Assembly: GCF_016919245.1 (NCBI RefSeq)
Contig: NZ_JAFEJA010000001.1
Coordinates: forward strand, 6,287,501-6,351,500
Length of the DNA: 64,000 nt
Direction: 5' to 3'
Source of the DNA: Streptomyces zhihengii
GTDB lineage: Bacteria > Actinomycetota > Actinomycetes > Streptomycetales > Streptomycetaceae
Position 1 is the stretch's first letter, and every line of letters begins with the position of its first letter. Shown one piece after another: positions 51,625 to 60,259 of the stretch. A model generated the notes under the pieces. That model was given only the letters and a program-made list of their open reading frames with translations. It did not search any database and had not been told where the DNA came from. A program made the position numbers and the translations under genes.

Positions 51625-52023
51625 TCAGCCCTCCTCCGTCAGCAGCGGGTACACACCGTTCTCGTCATGGTCCTCCCGTCCGGTCACGGGCGGGTTGAAG
51701 ACGCAGACGCAGCGGAAATCGGTCTTCGGGCGCATCGTGTGCTTCTCGTGCCCGTCCAGCAGGTACATGGTCCCGGGCTCGATCCAGTGGGTCTCGCCGG
51801 TCTCGTCGTTGGTGAGTTCGGCCTCGCCCTCGACGCACAGCACGGCCTCGATGTGGTTCGCGTACCACATCGACGTCTCCGTGCCCGCGTACAGGACGGT
51901 CTCGTGCAGCGAGAAGCCGACCTTCTCCTTGGCGAGCACGATGCGCTTGCTCTCCCAGGTGCCGGAGGCGGACCTCACATGACGGTCGGTGTTCTCGATG
52001 TCCTTGAACGATCGGACGATCAC
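51625..52023 (-). CDS. ectC: ectoine synthase
   Basis: EctC is a cupin that cyclises N-gamma-acetyldiaminobutyrate to ectoine. The 132-residue product shows [20 protein letters not shown], the conserved [18 protein letters not shown] segment, [20 protein letters not shown] with metal and substrate residues, and [20 protein letters not shown]. The length is standard. It lies 30 bases after ectB and two before ectD. Confidence 0.97.
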   Translation of the reverse strand: MIVRSFKDIENTDRHVRSASGTWESKRIVLAKEKVGFSLHETVLYAGTETSMWYANHIEAVLCVEGEAELTNDETGETHWIEPGTMYLLDGHEKHTMRPKTDFRCVCVFNPPVTGREDHDENGVYPLLTEEG

Positions 52024-52053
52024 GGTGCTTCGGTACCTCTCGGTCGTGTGCGG

Positions 52054-53322
52054 TCAGGCGGTCTCGCGGACGGAGCGCGCCAGGATGCGCAGGCCCTCGT
52101 CCAGTTCGTCGGCGGAGACGGTCAGCGCGGGGAGCAGCTTGACCACCTCGCTCTCGGGGCCGGAGGTCTCCAGCAACAGGCCCAGCTCGAAGGCGCGGGC
52201 GCAGACCTTCCCGGCGCGCGCCTTGTCCTCGAACTCCATGCCCCACACCAGGCCGCGGCCGCGGAAGCTCACGCCCTCGCCGCCGAACTCGTCGACGATC
52301 GAGAGCAGCGCCCGCTCGACCTGCTCGCCGCGGGCGAGGGTCTGCTTCTCCATCTGGCCGTCGGCCCAGTACGTGTTCAGCGCGGCGGCGGCCGTCACGA
52401 AGGCCGGGTTGTTGCCGCGGAAGGTGCCGTTGTGCTCGCCGGGCTCCCAGATGTCCAGCTCGGGCCGGAACAGGCAGAGCGACATGGGCAGTCCGTAGCC
52501 GCTGATCGACTTGGACAGCGTGACGATGTCCGGCGTGATGCCCGCCTCCTCGAAGGAGAAGAAGGCGCCGGTGCGACCGCAGCCCATCTGGATGTCGTCC
52601 ACGATCAGCAGCATGTCCTGCCGCTCGCACAGCTCCTTCAGCGCGCGCAGCCACTCGGGTCGGGCGACGTTGATGCCGCCCTCGCCCTGGACCGTCTCCA
52701 CGATCACGGCGGCGGGCTTGTTGAGGCCGGAGCCCTGGTCCTCCAGCAGCCGCTCGAACCACAGGAAGTCCGGGACCTGGCCGTCGAAGTAGTTGTCGAA
52801 CGGCATCGGGGTGCCGTGCACCAGCGGGATGCCGGCACCGGCCCGCTTGAAGGCGTTGCCGGTGACGGCGAGCGAGCCGAGCGACATGCCGTGGAAGGCG
52901 TTGGTGAACGAGACGATCGACTCGCGCCCCTTGACCTTGCGGGCCAGCTTCAGCGCGGCCTCGACCGCGTTGGTGCCCGTCGGCCCCGGGAACATGACCT
53001 TGTAGGGCAGGTCGCGGGGGCGCAGGACGATGTTCTCGAACGACTCCAGGAAGTTCCGCTTGGCAGCGGTCGCCATGTCGAGGCCGTGGGTGATGCCGTC
53101 GCGCTCGATGTAGTCGATCAGGGCGCGTTTGAGGACCGGGTTGTTGTGGCCGTAGTTCAGCGAGCCGGCACCGGCGAAGAAGTCGAGGTAGGTGTGGCCG
53201 TCCTCGTCGTGGAGGTAGCTGCCCTGCGCGCGGTCGAACACGGCGGGCCAGCCGCGGCAGTAGCTGCGGACCTCGGACTCGAGGGTCTGGAACACACTCA
53301 GGGCGGGCGGGGTGATGGTCAC
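52054..53322 (-). CDS. ectB: diaminobutyrate-2-oxoglutarate aminotransferase
   Basis: EctB aminates L-aspartate-beta-semialdehyde to 2,4-diaminobutyrate with glutamate as donor. The 422-residue class III aminotransferase has FFAGAGSLNYGHNNPVLKRA, MFPGPTGTNAVEAALKLARK, VETVQGEGGINVARPEWL, MLLIVDDIQMGCGRTGAFFS and the PLP lysine in DIVTLSKSISGYGLPMSLC. It follows ectA by 22 bases. The start is an ATG at 53322. Confidence 0.97.
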   Translation of the reverse strand: MTITPPALSVFQTLESEVRSYCRGWPAVFDRAQGSYLHDEDGHTYLDFFAGAGSLNYGHNNPVLKRALIDYIERDGITHGLDMATAAKRNFLESFENIVLRPRDLPYKVMFPGPTGTNAVEAALKLARKVKGRESIVSFTNAFHGMSLGSLAVTGNAFKRAGAGIPLVHGTPMPFDNYFDGQVPDFLWFERLLEDQGSGLNKPAAVIVETVQGEGGINVARPEWLRALKELCERQDMLLIVDDIQMGCGRTGAFFSFEEAGITPDIVTLSKSISGYGLPMSLCLFRPELDIWEPGEHNGTFRGNNPAFVTAAAALNTYWADGQMEKQTLARGEQVERALLSIVDEFGGEGVSFRGRGLVWGMEFEDKARAGKVCARAFELGLLLETSGPESEVVKLLPALTVSADELDEGLRILARSVRETA

Positions 53323-53344
53323 GGAAGTCTCCAGGTGTGGGGGG

Positions 53345-53902
53345 TCAGGCGGCGATCGGACCGATGCGGTACAGCACTTCCGGCTGATGCGTCCCCTCGG
53401 GGAACAGCTCGCCGTCGAAGAGGACTTCGCGGCTCAGCGGCGCATCGTGGCGCTGTGCGTAGGAGGTGAACAACCGGTCGGACGCCGTGTTGTCCGGCGT
53501 GATGGTCGTCTCGATCTCACGGACCCCGCGACCTCCGGCGACCTTGGCCGTCAGAGCGTCGAGCAGGATGCCGGCCAGACCCCTGCCGCGGTGCGCCTTG
53601 TCCACGGCCACCTGCCAGACGACGAGCGCCTCCGGGCGGTCGGGTCGTACGTAGCCGGTGACGAAGGCGATCGGTTCACCTCCCGGCCCGCGCGCCACGA
53701 CGGAGGTGGCGGCGAAGTCGCGACACCACAGCAGGTAGCTGTACGAGGAGTTGAGGTCCAGGACCTCGGAGTCGCGGGCGATGCGCCAGATCGCGGCTCC
53801 GTCCTCCACTCGTGGGGTGTCGATCTCCAGGGGCTCCGCGGACTCCAGAGATCCGCGGAATTCGTCTCGGGGTCGTACAAGGTCTTCTTGTGCGGCGGTC
53901 AT
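53345..53902 (-). CDS. ectA: L-2,4-diaminobutyric acid acetyltransferase
   Basis: EctA is a GNAT enzyme that acetylates the gamma-amino group of diaminobutyrate. The 185-residue product has IWRIARDSEVLDLNSSYSYL, LLWCRDFAATSVVAR, ALVVWQVAVDKAHRGRGLAG with the acetyl-CoA motif, and ETTITPDNTASDRLFTSYA. I chose the ATG at 53902 (MTAAQEDLV); the frame stays open to 54007 but the extra residues are not EctA-like. It is the first gene of the operon. No Shine-Dalgarno sequence is visible. Confidence 0.95.
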   Translation of the reverse strand: MTAAQEDLVRPRDEFRGSLESAEPLEIDTPRVEDGAAIWRIARDSEVLDLNSSYSYLLWCRDFAATSVVARGPGGEPIAFVTGYVRPDRPEALVVWQVAVDKAHRGRGLAGILLDALTAKVAGGRGVREIETTITPDNTASDRLFTSYAQRHDAPLSREVLFDGELFPEGTHQPEVLYRIGPIAA

Positions 53903-54245
53903 GTGAATTGAATTTACCGAGCAAATTTCAAAATTGCATCGCGTGCAGGGGTTGGGTGGCGGCGCGATCCGTGTTATCGCGCGGGCGCGGGCCCTCGCGC
54001 GGGCCACCCGGAATTCCCCCGTGTTTGTGGGGATATAACCGGGCGAAGCGAACTTTGTGTGGTGTCGGTCACACCTTGGACCGTTCCGGTGACGGTCGAG
54101 GATTGCCTTCGAAACGATAGGTATCGAGGCGTTTAGGCCCCATGATCGGGGGCAGCAGAATGCGGGGAGATGTTCACCCCAATTTGCTGTGCGCGTTTAT
54201 CGGCAACGCTCTGTGAATTACGGTTCTTATGTTTGGGTGCGCGTT
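53903..54245. promoter_or_regulatory. AT-richer upstream region of ectABCD with 17-bp palindrome
   Basis: GCAAATTTCAAAATTGC (53921-53937), an imperfect palindrome 19-35 bases before ectA, lies in an unusually AT-rich patch (about 53900-53940) that probably holds the osmotic-stress promoter and an operator. The rest, to 54245, has lower GC than its surroundings and no recognisable gene. Confidence 0.55.
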
Positions 54246-54297
54246 CCCGGGGGAATTTCCGCGTGCTCGGGCGCCGCCCGCGCGGAAATCCCCCGGG
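54246..54297. terminator. 17-bp hairpin after the aminotransferase gene
   Basis: CCCGGGGGAATTTCCGCG (54246-54263) pairs with CGCGGAAATCCCCCGGG (54281-54297) with a single bulge. It lies eight bases beyond the stop of the leftward aminotransferase gene. Confidence 0.8.
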
Positions 54298-54304
54298 AGG
54301 AGTG

Positions 54305-55402
54305 TCACCAGGCCGCGCCCGCCGCGCGCAGCGCGCCCTCCAGGTCCACCGCGCGGCCCTGCGCCGCCAGGGCGGCGCCCAGCGCCGCGAGAGAGGACTG
54401 GACGGCGCCCCGGGTCGCGTCCACCCCGTAGTGGTTGACGCGGATCATCTCCTTCGCCAGCGCCCCGCCGCCGGCGATCAGCGGCAGCGCAGGGTCGGCC
54501 GCCAGGGCCGCCGCCACCAGGTCCCGGGCGTCCACGCCCTCCGGGGCCCGCAGCGTGGTGGCCACCGGCGCGGCCTCGCGCGCCTCGTGGACGTAGGGGG
54601 CCAGACCGCCGCCGAGGGCGAGGGCGCCCGCCCGGGTGGCCGCCGCGGCCGACGCGTGCCGCGCCGTCACGGCGTCCAGGCCCTCGGACTCGATGCGCTC
54701 AAGGCACGCCTCCAGCGCCAGCATCTCCAGCTGGGCCGGAGCGTGCAGCAGCGCCTTGCGCCCGCCGTCGATCCAGCGCTCCTTCCAGTCCAGGAGCGAG
54801 AGGTACGAGCTGCGGGGCGCGTCCGGGTTCGCCGCCATGCGCTCCCAGGCGCGGGCGCTCACCGACACCGCCGAGACGCCCGCGGGGCCGCCCATCGCCT
54901 TCTGCGCGCCGATCACGCACAGGTCGACGCCCCACGCGTCGGGCAGCAGCGGCTCGGCGGCCACCGAGGCGACCGCGTCCAGCATGAACAGCGCCCCGTG
55001 CGCCCGGACCACCTCGCCGATCTCCGCGACCGGGTTGGTGTTGCCCGTGGCGGCCTCCGCGTGCACCAGGGAGACGAAGTCGATCTCCGGGGCGGCGGCC
55101 AGCGCGTCGGCGACCATGCCGGCCGTGACCGCGGTGTGGAACGGGACCTCCAGGTCGACCACCCGCGCACCGCACGCGCGCAGCCAGTTGCCGAAGGTCT
55201 GCCCGTACGGCCCGGTGACCACGTTCAGCGCCGTGGAGCCGCGCCGCGCTCCGCCGCGGATGCAGCCCTCCAGCGGGAGCAGCGCCTCGCCCTGCGTGAT
55301 CACCACGTCCTGCGCGGTGTCCAGCAGGGCCGCGACCCTGCGCTCGATGGCGGCGAATCGGGCTGCGGTCAGCGGGGCCAGGTCCAGCAGGGGGTGCGTC
55401 AC
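54305..55402 (-). CDS. class V aminotransferase (alanine/serine-glyoxylate type)
   Basis: The 365-residue PLP enzyme of the alanine-glyoxylate/serine-pyruvate aminotransferase group shows VITQGEALLPLEGCIRGG, LNVVTGPYGQTFGNWLRACG, FVSLVHAEAATGNTNPVAEI, LFMLDAVASVAAEPLLPDAW, the PLP lysine in CVIGAQKAMGGPAGVSAVSV, and a C-terminal IRVNHYGVDATRGAV. The GTG at 55402 is the best start; the frame is open much further upstream but crosses repeats and antisense sequence. It is divergent from an amidohydrolase gene. Substrates are unknown. Confidence 0.88.
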   Translation of the reverse strand: MTHPLLDLAPLTAARFAAIERRVAALLDTAQDVVITQGEALLPLEGCIRGGARRGSTALNVVTGPYGQTFGNWLRACGARVVDLEVPFHTAVTAGMVADALAAAPEIDFVSLVHAEAATGNTNPVAEIGEVVRAHGALFMLDAVASVAAEPLLPDAWGVDLCVIGAQKAMGGPAGVSAVSVSARAWERMAANPDAPRSSYLSLLDWKERWIDGGRKALLHAPAQLEMLALEACLERIESEGLDAVTARHASAAAATRAGALALGGGLAPYVHEAREAAPVATTLRAPEGVDARDLVAAALAADPALPLIAGGGALAKEMIRVNHYGVDATRGAVQSSLAALGAALAAQGRAVDLEGALRAAGAAW

Positions 55403-55432
55403 GGTGTCGCTCGGCTCTCTCGGTCGTCGATC

Positions 55433-55488
55433 GGTCCGGTGGTCCGGTGGTCCGGTGGTCCGGTGGTCCGGTGGTCCGGTGGTCCGGT
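55433..55488. repeat. 8-bp tandem repeat, seven copies (GGTCCGGT)n
   Basis: Seven perfect copies of GGTCCGGT run from 55433 to 55488. They lie between the divergent aminotransferase (31 bases) and amidohydrolase (52 bases) starts, within the promoter zone of both. Copy number is expected to vary by strand slippage. Confidence 0.92.
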
Positions 55489-55527
55489 GGGTGTCCGGTC
55501 CCGCGACCGAGCGTACCGAGGGCCTCG

Positions 55528-55541
55528 TACAGTGCCTGACA
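55528..55541 (+). promoter_or_regulatory. -10 box giving a leaderless amidohydrolase mRNA
   Basis: TACAGT (55528-55533) ends seven bases before the ATG at 55541 and there is no Shine-Dalgarno sequence, so transcription probably starts at the start codon. The -35 region would lie just outside the tandem repeat. Confidence 0.4.
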
Positions 55542-56626
55542 TGAGCGATCACACGGTGCTGCACGTGAAGGGGCGGGTGCTCGTCGGCCCGGGCGAGGCG
55601 CGCGACGAACTGTGGGTGGTGGACGGGCGGATCACCTACGAACGCCCCCGTGCCGAGGCGGTCACCGTCCGCGGCTGGGCGCTGCCCGGTCTGGTCGACG
55701 CCCACTGCCACGTGGGGCTCGACCGGCACGGCCCGGTCGACGCCGCCACCAGCGAGAAGCAGGCGCTCACCGACCGGGAGGCGGGCACGCTGCTGATCCG
55801 CGACGCCGGCTCCCCGTCCGACACCCGCTGGATCGACGGGCGCGAGGACCTGCCGCGGATCATCAGGGCGGGCCGCCACATCGCCCGCACCCGCCGCTAC
55901 ATCCGCAACTACGCCCACGAGATCGAGCCCGCCGAACTCGTCGCCTACGTCGCCCGGGAGGCCCGCCGCGGCGACGGCTGGGTCAAGCTCGTCGGCGACT
56001 GGATCGACCGCGACGCGGGCGACCTGACCGCCTGCTGGCCCGCCGGCGCGGTGCGCGAGGCCATCGCCGAGGCGCACCGGCTCGGCGCCCGGGTGACCGC
56101 GCACTGCTTCGCCGAGGACTCGCTGCGCGACCTGGTCGAGGCCGGCATCGACTGTGTCGAGCACGCCACCGGCCTCACCGACGACACCATCCCGCTCTTC
56201 GCCGAGCGGGGCGTCGCCATCGTCCCCACCCTGGTCAACATCGCCACGTTCCCGGATCTCGCGGCCGGCGGCGAGGAGAAGTTCCCGCGCTGGTCCGCCC
56301 ATATGCGCCGGCTGCACGCACGCCGCTACGAGACCGTGCGCAACGCCTACGACGCGGGTGTGCCCGTCTTCGTGGGCACCGACGCGGGCGGGTCCCTGGC
56401 GCACGGTCTGGTGGCCGACGAGGTCGCCGAGCTGGTCACGGCGGGCATCCCGGCCGTGGCGGCGCTCTCCGCGACCACCTGGGGCGCCCGGGAGTGGCTG
56501 GGCCGGCCCGGCCTGGAGGAGGGCGCCCCGGCGGACCTGGTCGTCTACGACGAGGACCCGCGGGCGGACGTGCGGGCGCTGGCGGCGCCGCGGCGGATCG
56601 TGCTCCGGGGGCGTGTGGTCGGCTGA
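55541..56626 (+). CDS. metal-dependent amidohydrolase (imidazolonepropionase-like)
   Basis: The 361-residue amidohydrolase-superfamily protein begins with a small beta-sandwich and carries the metal motif GLVDAHCHVG (His-x-His near residue 55). Later metal ligands include the lysine in DGWVKLVGDWID, VTAHCFAEDSLRD, DCVEHATGLTDD and the aspartate in PVFVGTDAGGSLAHG. It closes with EGAPADLVVYDEDPRADVRA as in cytosine deaminase/imidazolonepropionase relatives. The substrate is unknown. The active site looks complete, in contrast to the decayed amidohydrolase at the window start. It is divergent from the class V aminotransferase gene. Confidence 0.92.
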   Translation: MSDHTVLHVKGRVLVGPGEARDELWVVDGRITYERPRAEAVTVRGWALPGLVDAHCHVGLDRHGPVDAATSEKQALTDREAGTLLIRDAGSPSDTRWIDGREDLPRIIRAGRHIARTRRYIRNYAHEIEPAELVAYVAREARRGDGWVKLVGDWIDRDAGDLTACWPAGAVREAIAEAHRLGARVTAHCFAEDSLRDLVEAGIDCVEHATGLTDDTIPLFAERGVAIVPTLVNIATFPDLAAGGEEKFPRWSAHMRRLHARRYETVRNAYDAGVPVFVGTDAGGSLAHGLVADEVAELVTAGIPAVAALSATTWGAREWLGRPGLEEGAPADLVVYDEDPRADVRALAAPRRIVLRGRVVG

Positions 56627-56973
56627 CCGGGGCCGCGCGGCGGGCGCGGGGCGGTGCCGGCCGGCCGTGGGCCGGCGCGCGGCGCGGTGTTGACCGGCCG
56701 TGACCCGGCCCGTGCGGGCGTCGTTGAAGCACCTTCGCGCGCGCCCGCCGCGGCGACCGGCGCACGACCCCGCAGGGGTGACGGGAGGGGGCTCGGGGAA
56801 CGTCTGTGCCACGGGAATCGAATAGGGGCGCGGAAACCTCACTTTAGGGTGAACTCACCTCAGGTGTCTGTCAGTTCACTCTCCGTGCGTAAAGATTCGG
56901 GTGTCTTCGCCGCCCGCCCACATGTCCCCGTGGACGGCAGCGGCACCGTGTCTCCCGTGGGGGTTCCACCACC
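56627..56973. other. 347-bp intergenic region upstream of the LAXTG protein gene
   Basis: The first 90 bases hold GC-rich inverted repeats (GGCCGGCC blocks at 56658-56680) that may terminate the amidohydrolase transcript. The part from about 56815 to 56905 is AT-richer (ACTTTAGGGTGAACTCACC, CGTAAAGATTC) and probably contains the promoter of the next gene. No coding sequence is seen. Confidence 0.5.
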
Positions 56974-57945
56974 GTGAACAGCAACACCTTCGTCCCGTCC
57001 GCACGCGTGCCCGCGCGCCGGCTCGCGGCGGCGACGGCCGCCGCCGCGCTGATCGCCGGACCGCTCGCCCTCGCCGCTCCCGCGCACGCCACCGGCGCCG
57101 AGGGAGCGGCGAGCGCGGTCGTGCTCCGTACGGGCCTGGACGTGGCCCTGCTCGACAAGACGGTCCACGTCCCCCTGAAGGCCGCGCTGAACGAGGTGCG
57201 TGCCCCGGGGAACGCGGAGAAGACGGCGCTCAGCGTGACGCTGGACGGCGTCGACAAGGGGCGGCCCGTCCAGGTGCTGCGCGCCGACGTGGCCACCGCG
57301 AAGGCGTCGGTCGAGGGCGGCAGGGCCGAGGCCTCCAGCAACCTCGCCAAGGCGCGGGTCCATGTCCCCGGGCTCCCGCTGCTCTCCGTGATCGAGGTCC
57401 AGCAGGTCACGTCGACGGCGGTGTGCGAGGCCGGCAGGAAGCCCGTGGCCACCTCGAACGTGCTCGGCCATGTGAAGGTCCTCGGCAAGAAGGTGACCCT
57501 CAGCGCCGGCGGCCCCACCGTCGTCGAGGTGCCGGCCGTCGGCACGGTCTCCCTCGAACTGTCCAGCACCCGTACCACCTCGACCACGGCCGCCGCCGCG
57601 GCCCTGGAGCTCAAGGTCTCGGTCGACCCGCTGGACCTGGGCGTCGCCGAGGTCGAGGGCGAGATCACGCTCGCCGAGGCGACCTGCACCTCGCCCGCCG
57701 AGGCGGCCCCGCCCGGCGAGCCGCAGGAGCCCGAGCAGCCGGAGGAGGCCGCGCCCCCGGCCGCCGACACCGAGCAGCCCGGCCGGGACGTCGCGGCGCA
57801 GTCCGCGGCGGAGCCCGAGCCGAACCTGGCCGCGACCGGCGGCAGTTCGGCGACGCCGTACCTCGCGGGCGGCGCCGGCGTGCTGCTGGTCGCGGGCGCC
57901 GCGGCGATCGTCGTCACCCGCCGCCGCTCGCGCGCCGAGGGCTGA
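56974..57945 (+). CDS. secreted sortase-E (LAXTG) substrate surface protein
   Basis: The 323-residue exported protein has an N-terminal signal (RRLAAATAAAALIAGPLALA, cut near AHA, about residue 39), a beta-rich ectodomain (40-245) with SAVVLRTGLDVALLDKTVHV and two cysteines (STAVCEAG, EATCTSP) that probably pair, and a Pro/Glu/Ala-rich spacer (245-285). The C-terminal sorting signal is LAATG, a hydrophobic segment (YLAGGAGVLLVAGAAAIVV) and RRRSRAEG. The class E sortase should attach it to the peptidoglycan of the cell surface. I recall similar proteins in the S. coelicolor LAXTG set. The GTG at 56974 is the best start. Confidence 0.87.
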   Translation: MNSNTFVPSARVPARRLAAATAAAALIAGPLALAAPAHATGAEGAASAVVLRTGLDVALLDKTVHVPLKAALNEVRAPGNAEKTALSVTLDGVDKGRPVQVLRADVATAKASVEGGRAEASSNLAKARVHVPGLPLLSVIEVQQVTSTAVCEAGRKPVATSNVLGHVKVLGKKVTLSAGGPTVVEVPAVGTVSLELSSTRTTSTTAAAAALELKVSVDPLDLGVAEVEGEITLAEATCTSPAEAAPPGEPQEPEQPEEAAPPAADTEQPGRDVAAQSAAEPEPNLAATGGSSATPYLAGGAGVLLVAGAAAIVVTRRRSRAEG

Positions 57946-57951
57946 GAGACC

Positions 57952-57985
57952 GCACGCGCCCGGTGCCCGTGCACCGGGCGCGTGC
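57952..57985 (+). terminator. 15-bp perfect hairpin after the surface protein gene
   Basis: GCACGCGCCCGGTGC (57952-57966) and GCACCGGGCGCGTGC (57971-57985) are exact inverse complements around CCGT, six bases beyond the stop. Confidence 0.85.
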
Positions 57986-58663
57986 CCGGGCGGCCGTCCC
58001 GCCCCGCCGGGCCCCACCGAGGGGGAGGGGCCCGGCCCCGTGCGCGGCCGGGCACCGGGGTGCCCGGCCGCGCCCGGGCCCGGCGAAGGACGCCCGCCTG
58101 CCCGGCCGCACGGGACCGCCGGCCTGCCCGGGATCGCCCGGCCCCGGGCACACCGCATCCCCGCCACTGGCTCCGCACGGCGCGCGGCACATCCGGTCCG
58201 CCGCGCGGCCCACGGGCACGCCGCCCGCCCGTGGCTGCGTACGTCCAGGCCACGGGCCGTCCGCCGGTTCGGGGAGCATGTGCCGCGCACGCCACGTCCG
58301 GGCGCAGCGCCCGGGAACGCCTCGCGGCGCAGCGGGGCCCTCAGGGGCCCTGCGGCCCGGGTGCCGCGACGCGGGCACGGCCCCGTGCGCCCCGGGGGTG
58401 AGCAGGCGCCGTGCGCGCTGCCCCGGGCGGGGCGCCGGGGCCACGTCACCGCGCCGCGTGCGCAGCCGGCGGCACCGGGGCTCCGGGGCGGCTCGGAGCC
58501 CCGGCGTGACCGGGCTGCCCACGTCGCGGATGCCCCCGACAGCGGGGACCCGGGCAGACCGACGCCCGGGCCCGCGAGCACGCCGCTCCGCCCGTGGCCG
58601 CGCACGTCCCGGCACGGCCCTCCGGGCGCACGGCCCCCGGGGGCGCACCGCTGCCCCGCGGGG
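57986..58663. other. 678-bp GC-rich gap without a recognisable gene
   Basis: Long open frames exist on both strands but are Arg/Pro/Gly/Ala-rich with no motif, no ribosome-binding site and no third-position bias, so I regard them as chance. I see no riboswitch core. The sequence contains many scattered CCCGGGC and ACGTCC words. Confidence 0.5.
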
Positions 58664-59758
58664 TCAGCCGACCGCGGTCAGGGCCTGGTCCAGGGCCAGC
58701 AGGAAACGATTCGTCGTCGCCCGGTCGCGTACCGCCAGCCGCAGCCACTCCCCGTCCAGCCCGGGGAACGTGTCCCCGCGCCGGACGGCGAAACCGAGCG
58801 ACCGCAGCCGCTCGCGGACCTGTGCCGCCCGCCGGACCCGGATCAGCACGAACGGTGCCGCCGCGTCCTGGACCGCGACGACCTCGTCGAACTCCGCGAG
58901 CCCCGCCAGCAGATGGGCCCGCTCGGCCGCCGTCCGCACGGCGGCGCTCTCCGCCTCCGCGAGCGCGTCCGCCTCCATGCACGCCTCGGCCGCGACCAGC
59001 GCCGGCGTGGACACCGGCCACAGCGGCTGCGCCCGCTCCAGCGCCGCGATCGTCTCCGGCTCGGCCAGCACGTATCCGATCCGCAGCCCCGCGAGCCCCC
59101 AGGTCTTGGTGAGGCTGCGCAGCACGACGAGGCCCGGCACGTCCGTGCGGCCCGCCAGGGCCTCCGGCTCGCCGGGCACCCCGTCCATGAACGCCTCGTC
59201 CACCACCAGGTACCGCCCGGGGCGGGCGAGCGCGGCGATGTCCCTGCCCGGGTGGAGGACCGAGGTCGGGTTGGTCGGGTTGCCGACGACGACCAGGTCC
59301 GCCTCCTCGGGCACGGCGTCCGGGCGCAGCCGGAATCCGTCCTCCTCGCGCAGCAGGACGCGGCCCACCTCGTGGCCGGCGTCCCGCAACGCGGCCTCCG
59401 GCTCGGTGAACTGGGGATGCACGACCACGGGCCGGCGGACCTTCAGCGCGCGGGCGAGCAGCACGAAGGCCTCCGCCGCGCCGGCCGTCAGCAGGACCCG
59501 GTCGTCGGACAGCCCGTGGCGCCGGGCGACGGCGGCACGGGCCGCCCGGCCGTCGGGATAGGCCGCGAGCGAGCCCACGGAGCCGGCGATGCGCTCGCGC
59601 AGCCAGCCGGGCGGGGTCCCGGCGCGGACGTTGACCGCGAGATCGATCAGCCCCGGTGCGGCGTCGCGGACTTCGGCGTCACCGTGGTGCCGCAGGTCGT
59701 GACCGCCCGGCGGCCCGGAGCGTCCGGCGGGGTCGTCGTGGTCAGCGCGCGTGTACAT
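58664..59758 (-). CDS. cobC: CobC/CobD-like PLP aminotransferase (threonine-phosphate decarboxylase type)
   Basis: This 364-residue class I/II aminotransferase-fold protein corresponds to the actinobacterial CobC group of cobalamin genes, related to L-threonine-O-3-phosphate decarboxylase, which makes the aminopropanol linker. Marks are LIDLAVNVRAGTPP, SVGSLAAYPDGRAARAAVAR, LLTAGAAEAFVLLARAL, VVGNPTNPTSVLHPG, YLVVDEAFMDGVPGE, the PLP lysine in VLRSLTKTWGLAGLRIGYVL, and a C-terminal WLRLAVRDRATTNRFL. It lies 81 bases after cobE on the same strand, supporting a role in B12 synthesis. Whether it decarboxylates or only transaminates cannot be decided from sequence. Confidence 0.85.
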   Translation of the reverse strand: MYTRADHDDPAGRSGPPGGHDLRHHGDAEVRDAAPGLIDLAVNVRAGTPPGWLRERIAGSVGSLAAYPDGRAARAAVARRHGLSDDRVLLTAGAAEAFVLLARALKVRRPVVVHPQFTEPEAALRDAGHEVGRVLLREEDGFRLRPDAVPEEADLVVVGNPTNPTSVLHPGRDIAALARPGRYLVVDEAFMDGVPGEPEALAGRTDVPGLVVLRSLTKTWGLAGLRIGYVLAEPETIAALERAQPLWPVSTPALVAAEACMEADALAEAESAAVRTAAERAHLLAGLAEFDEVVAVQDAAAPFVLIRVRRAAQVRERLRSLGFAVRRGDTFPGLDGEWLRLAVRDRATTNRFLLALDQALTAVG

Positions 59759-59839
59759 GGCCGCCGCCGTGGGGGATGACAGGAGGACGGAACACGGATC
59801 TCTCCTCGGAACGTGGGGGGTTGAAAGGCACGACCGTCA

Positions 59840-60259
59840 TCATGTCGTCTGCCGTCCCGTCCCGGCAGATGCCCCGGGACGCCCGGTGCCCCCGCGGGCG
59901 ATGGCACATGTCACACCCGCCGGCCTTCCCACCGGTCGCGAGGTGCGTCTGGGGACCACCAGCGCACCGCCCCCGGCGAGCGCGGCGGCCTCCGCGACCG
60001 AGGGCGTGCCCACGGCGGCGAGCACCGCCGCGGAGCCGCCGGGGACCGGCACCGCGGCCAGCAGGGCGGCCGGGTACGCCGTCACGGGCACCCCGAGCCG
60101 TGCCGCCGCCGCCACGATGCCCGGCTCCGCCGCCTTCGTGTCGAGCGTCGCCAGCACCCGCACCTCGTCCGCACGCAGCCCGGCCGCGCGCAGCGTTTCG
60201 AGCACCAGCTCCACCACCTCGTCCGCCGGGACCCCGCGCGAGGCCCCGACCCCGACCAC
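59840..60259 (-). CDS. cobE: cobalamin biosynthesis protein CobE (CbiG C-terminal domain)
   Basis: The product contains the CobE/CbiG C-terminal domain: LVVGVGASRGVPADEVVEL, VRVLATLDTKAAEPGIVAA, RLGVPVTAYPAALLAAVPVP and AVGTPSVAEAAALAGGGALV. This domain takes part in corrin-ring precursor handling in B12 synthesis. The start is uncertain. The only standard codon near the domain is the GTG at 60259 (VVGVGASRG, 139 residues). The frame stays open upstream through a Gly/Asp-rich run (GDGGGEGDRADGDGGEGNGG) that has no ATG, GTG or TTG, and relatives usually have a few more residues before GLVVGVG. The C-terminus has extra basic residues. It is divergent from the ZIP transporter gene. Confidence 0.82.
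   Translation of the reverse strand: MVGVGASRGVPADEVVELVLETLRAAGLRADEVRVLATLDTKAAEPGIVAAAARLGVPVTAYPAALLAAVPVPGGSAAVLAAVGTPSVAEAAALAGGGALVVPRRTSRPVGRPAGVTCAIARGGTGRPGASAGTGRQTT

Noticed and set aside
54305..56842. 845-codon minus frame extending the aminotransferase
   Set aside because: The upstream part crosses the 8-bp repeat and is antisense to a well-supported amidohydrolase.
58040..59779. 579-codon plus-strand frame
   Set aside because: It is antisense to cobC over most of its length and low-complexity (Arg/Pro/Gly) elsewhere, without motifs or a ribosome-binding site.
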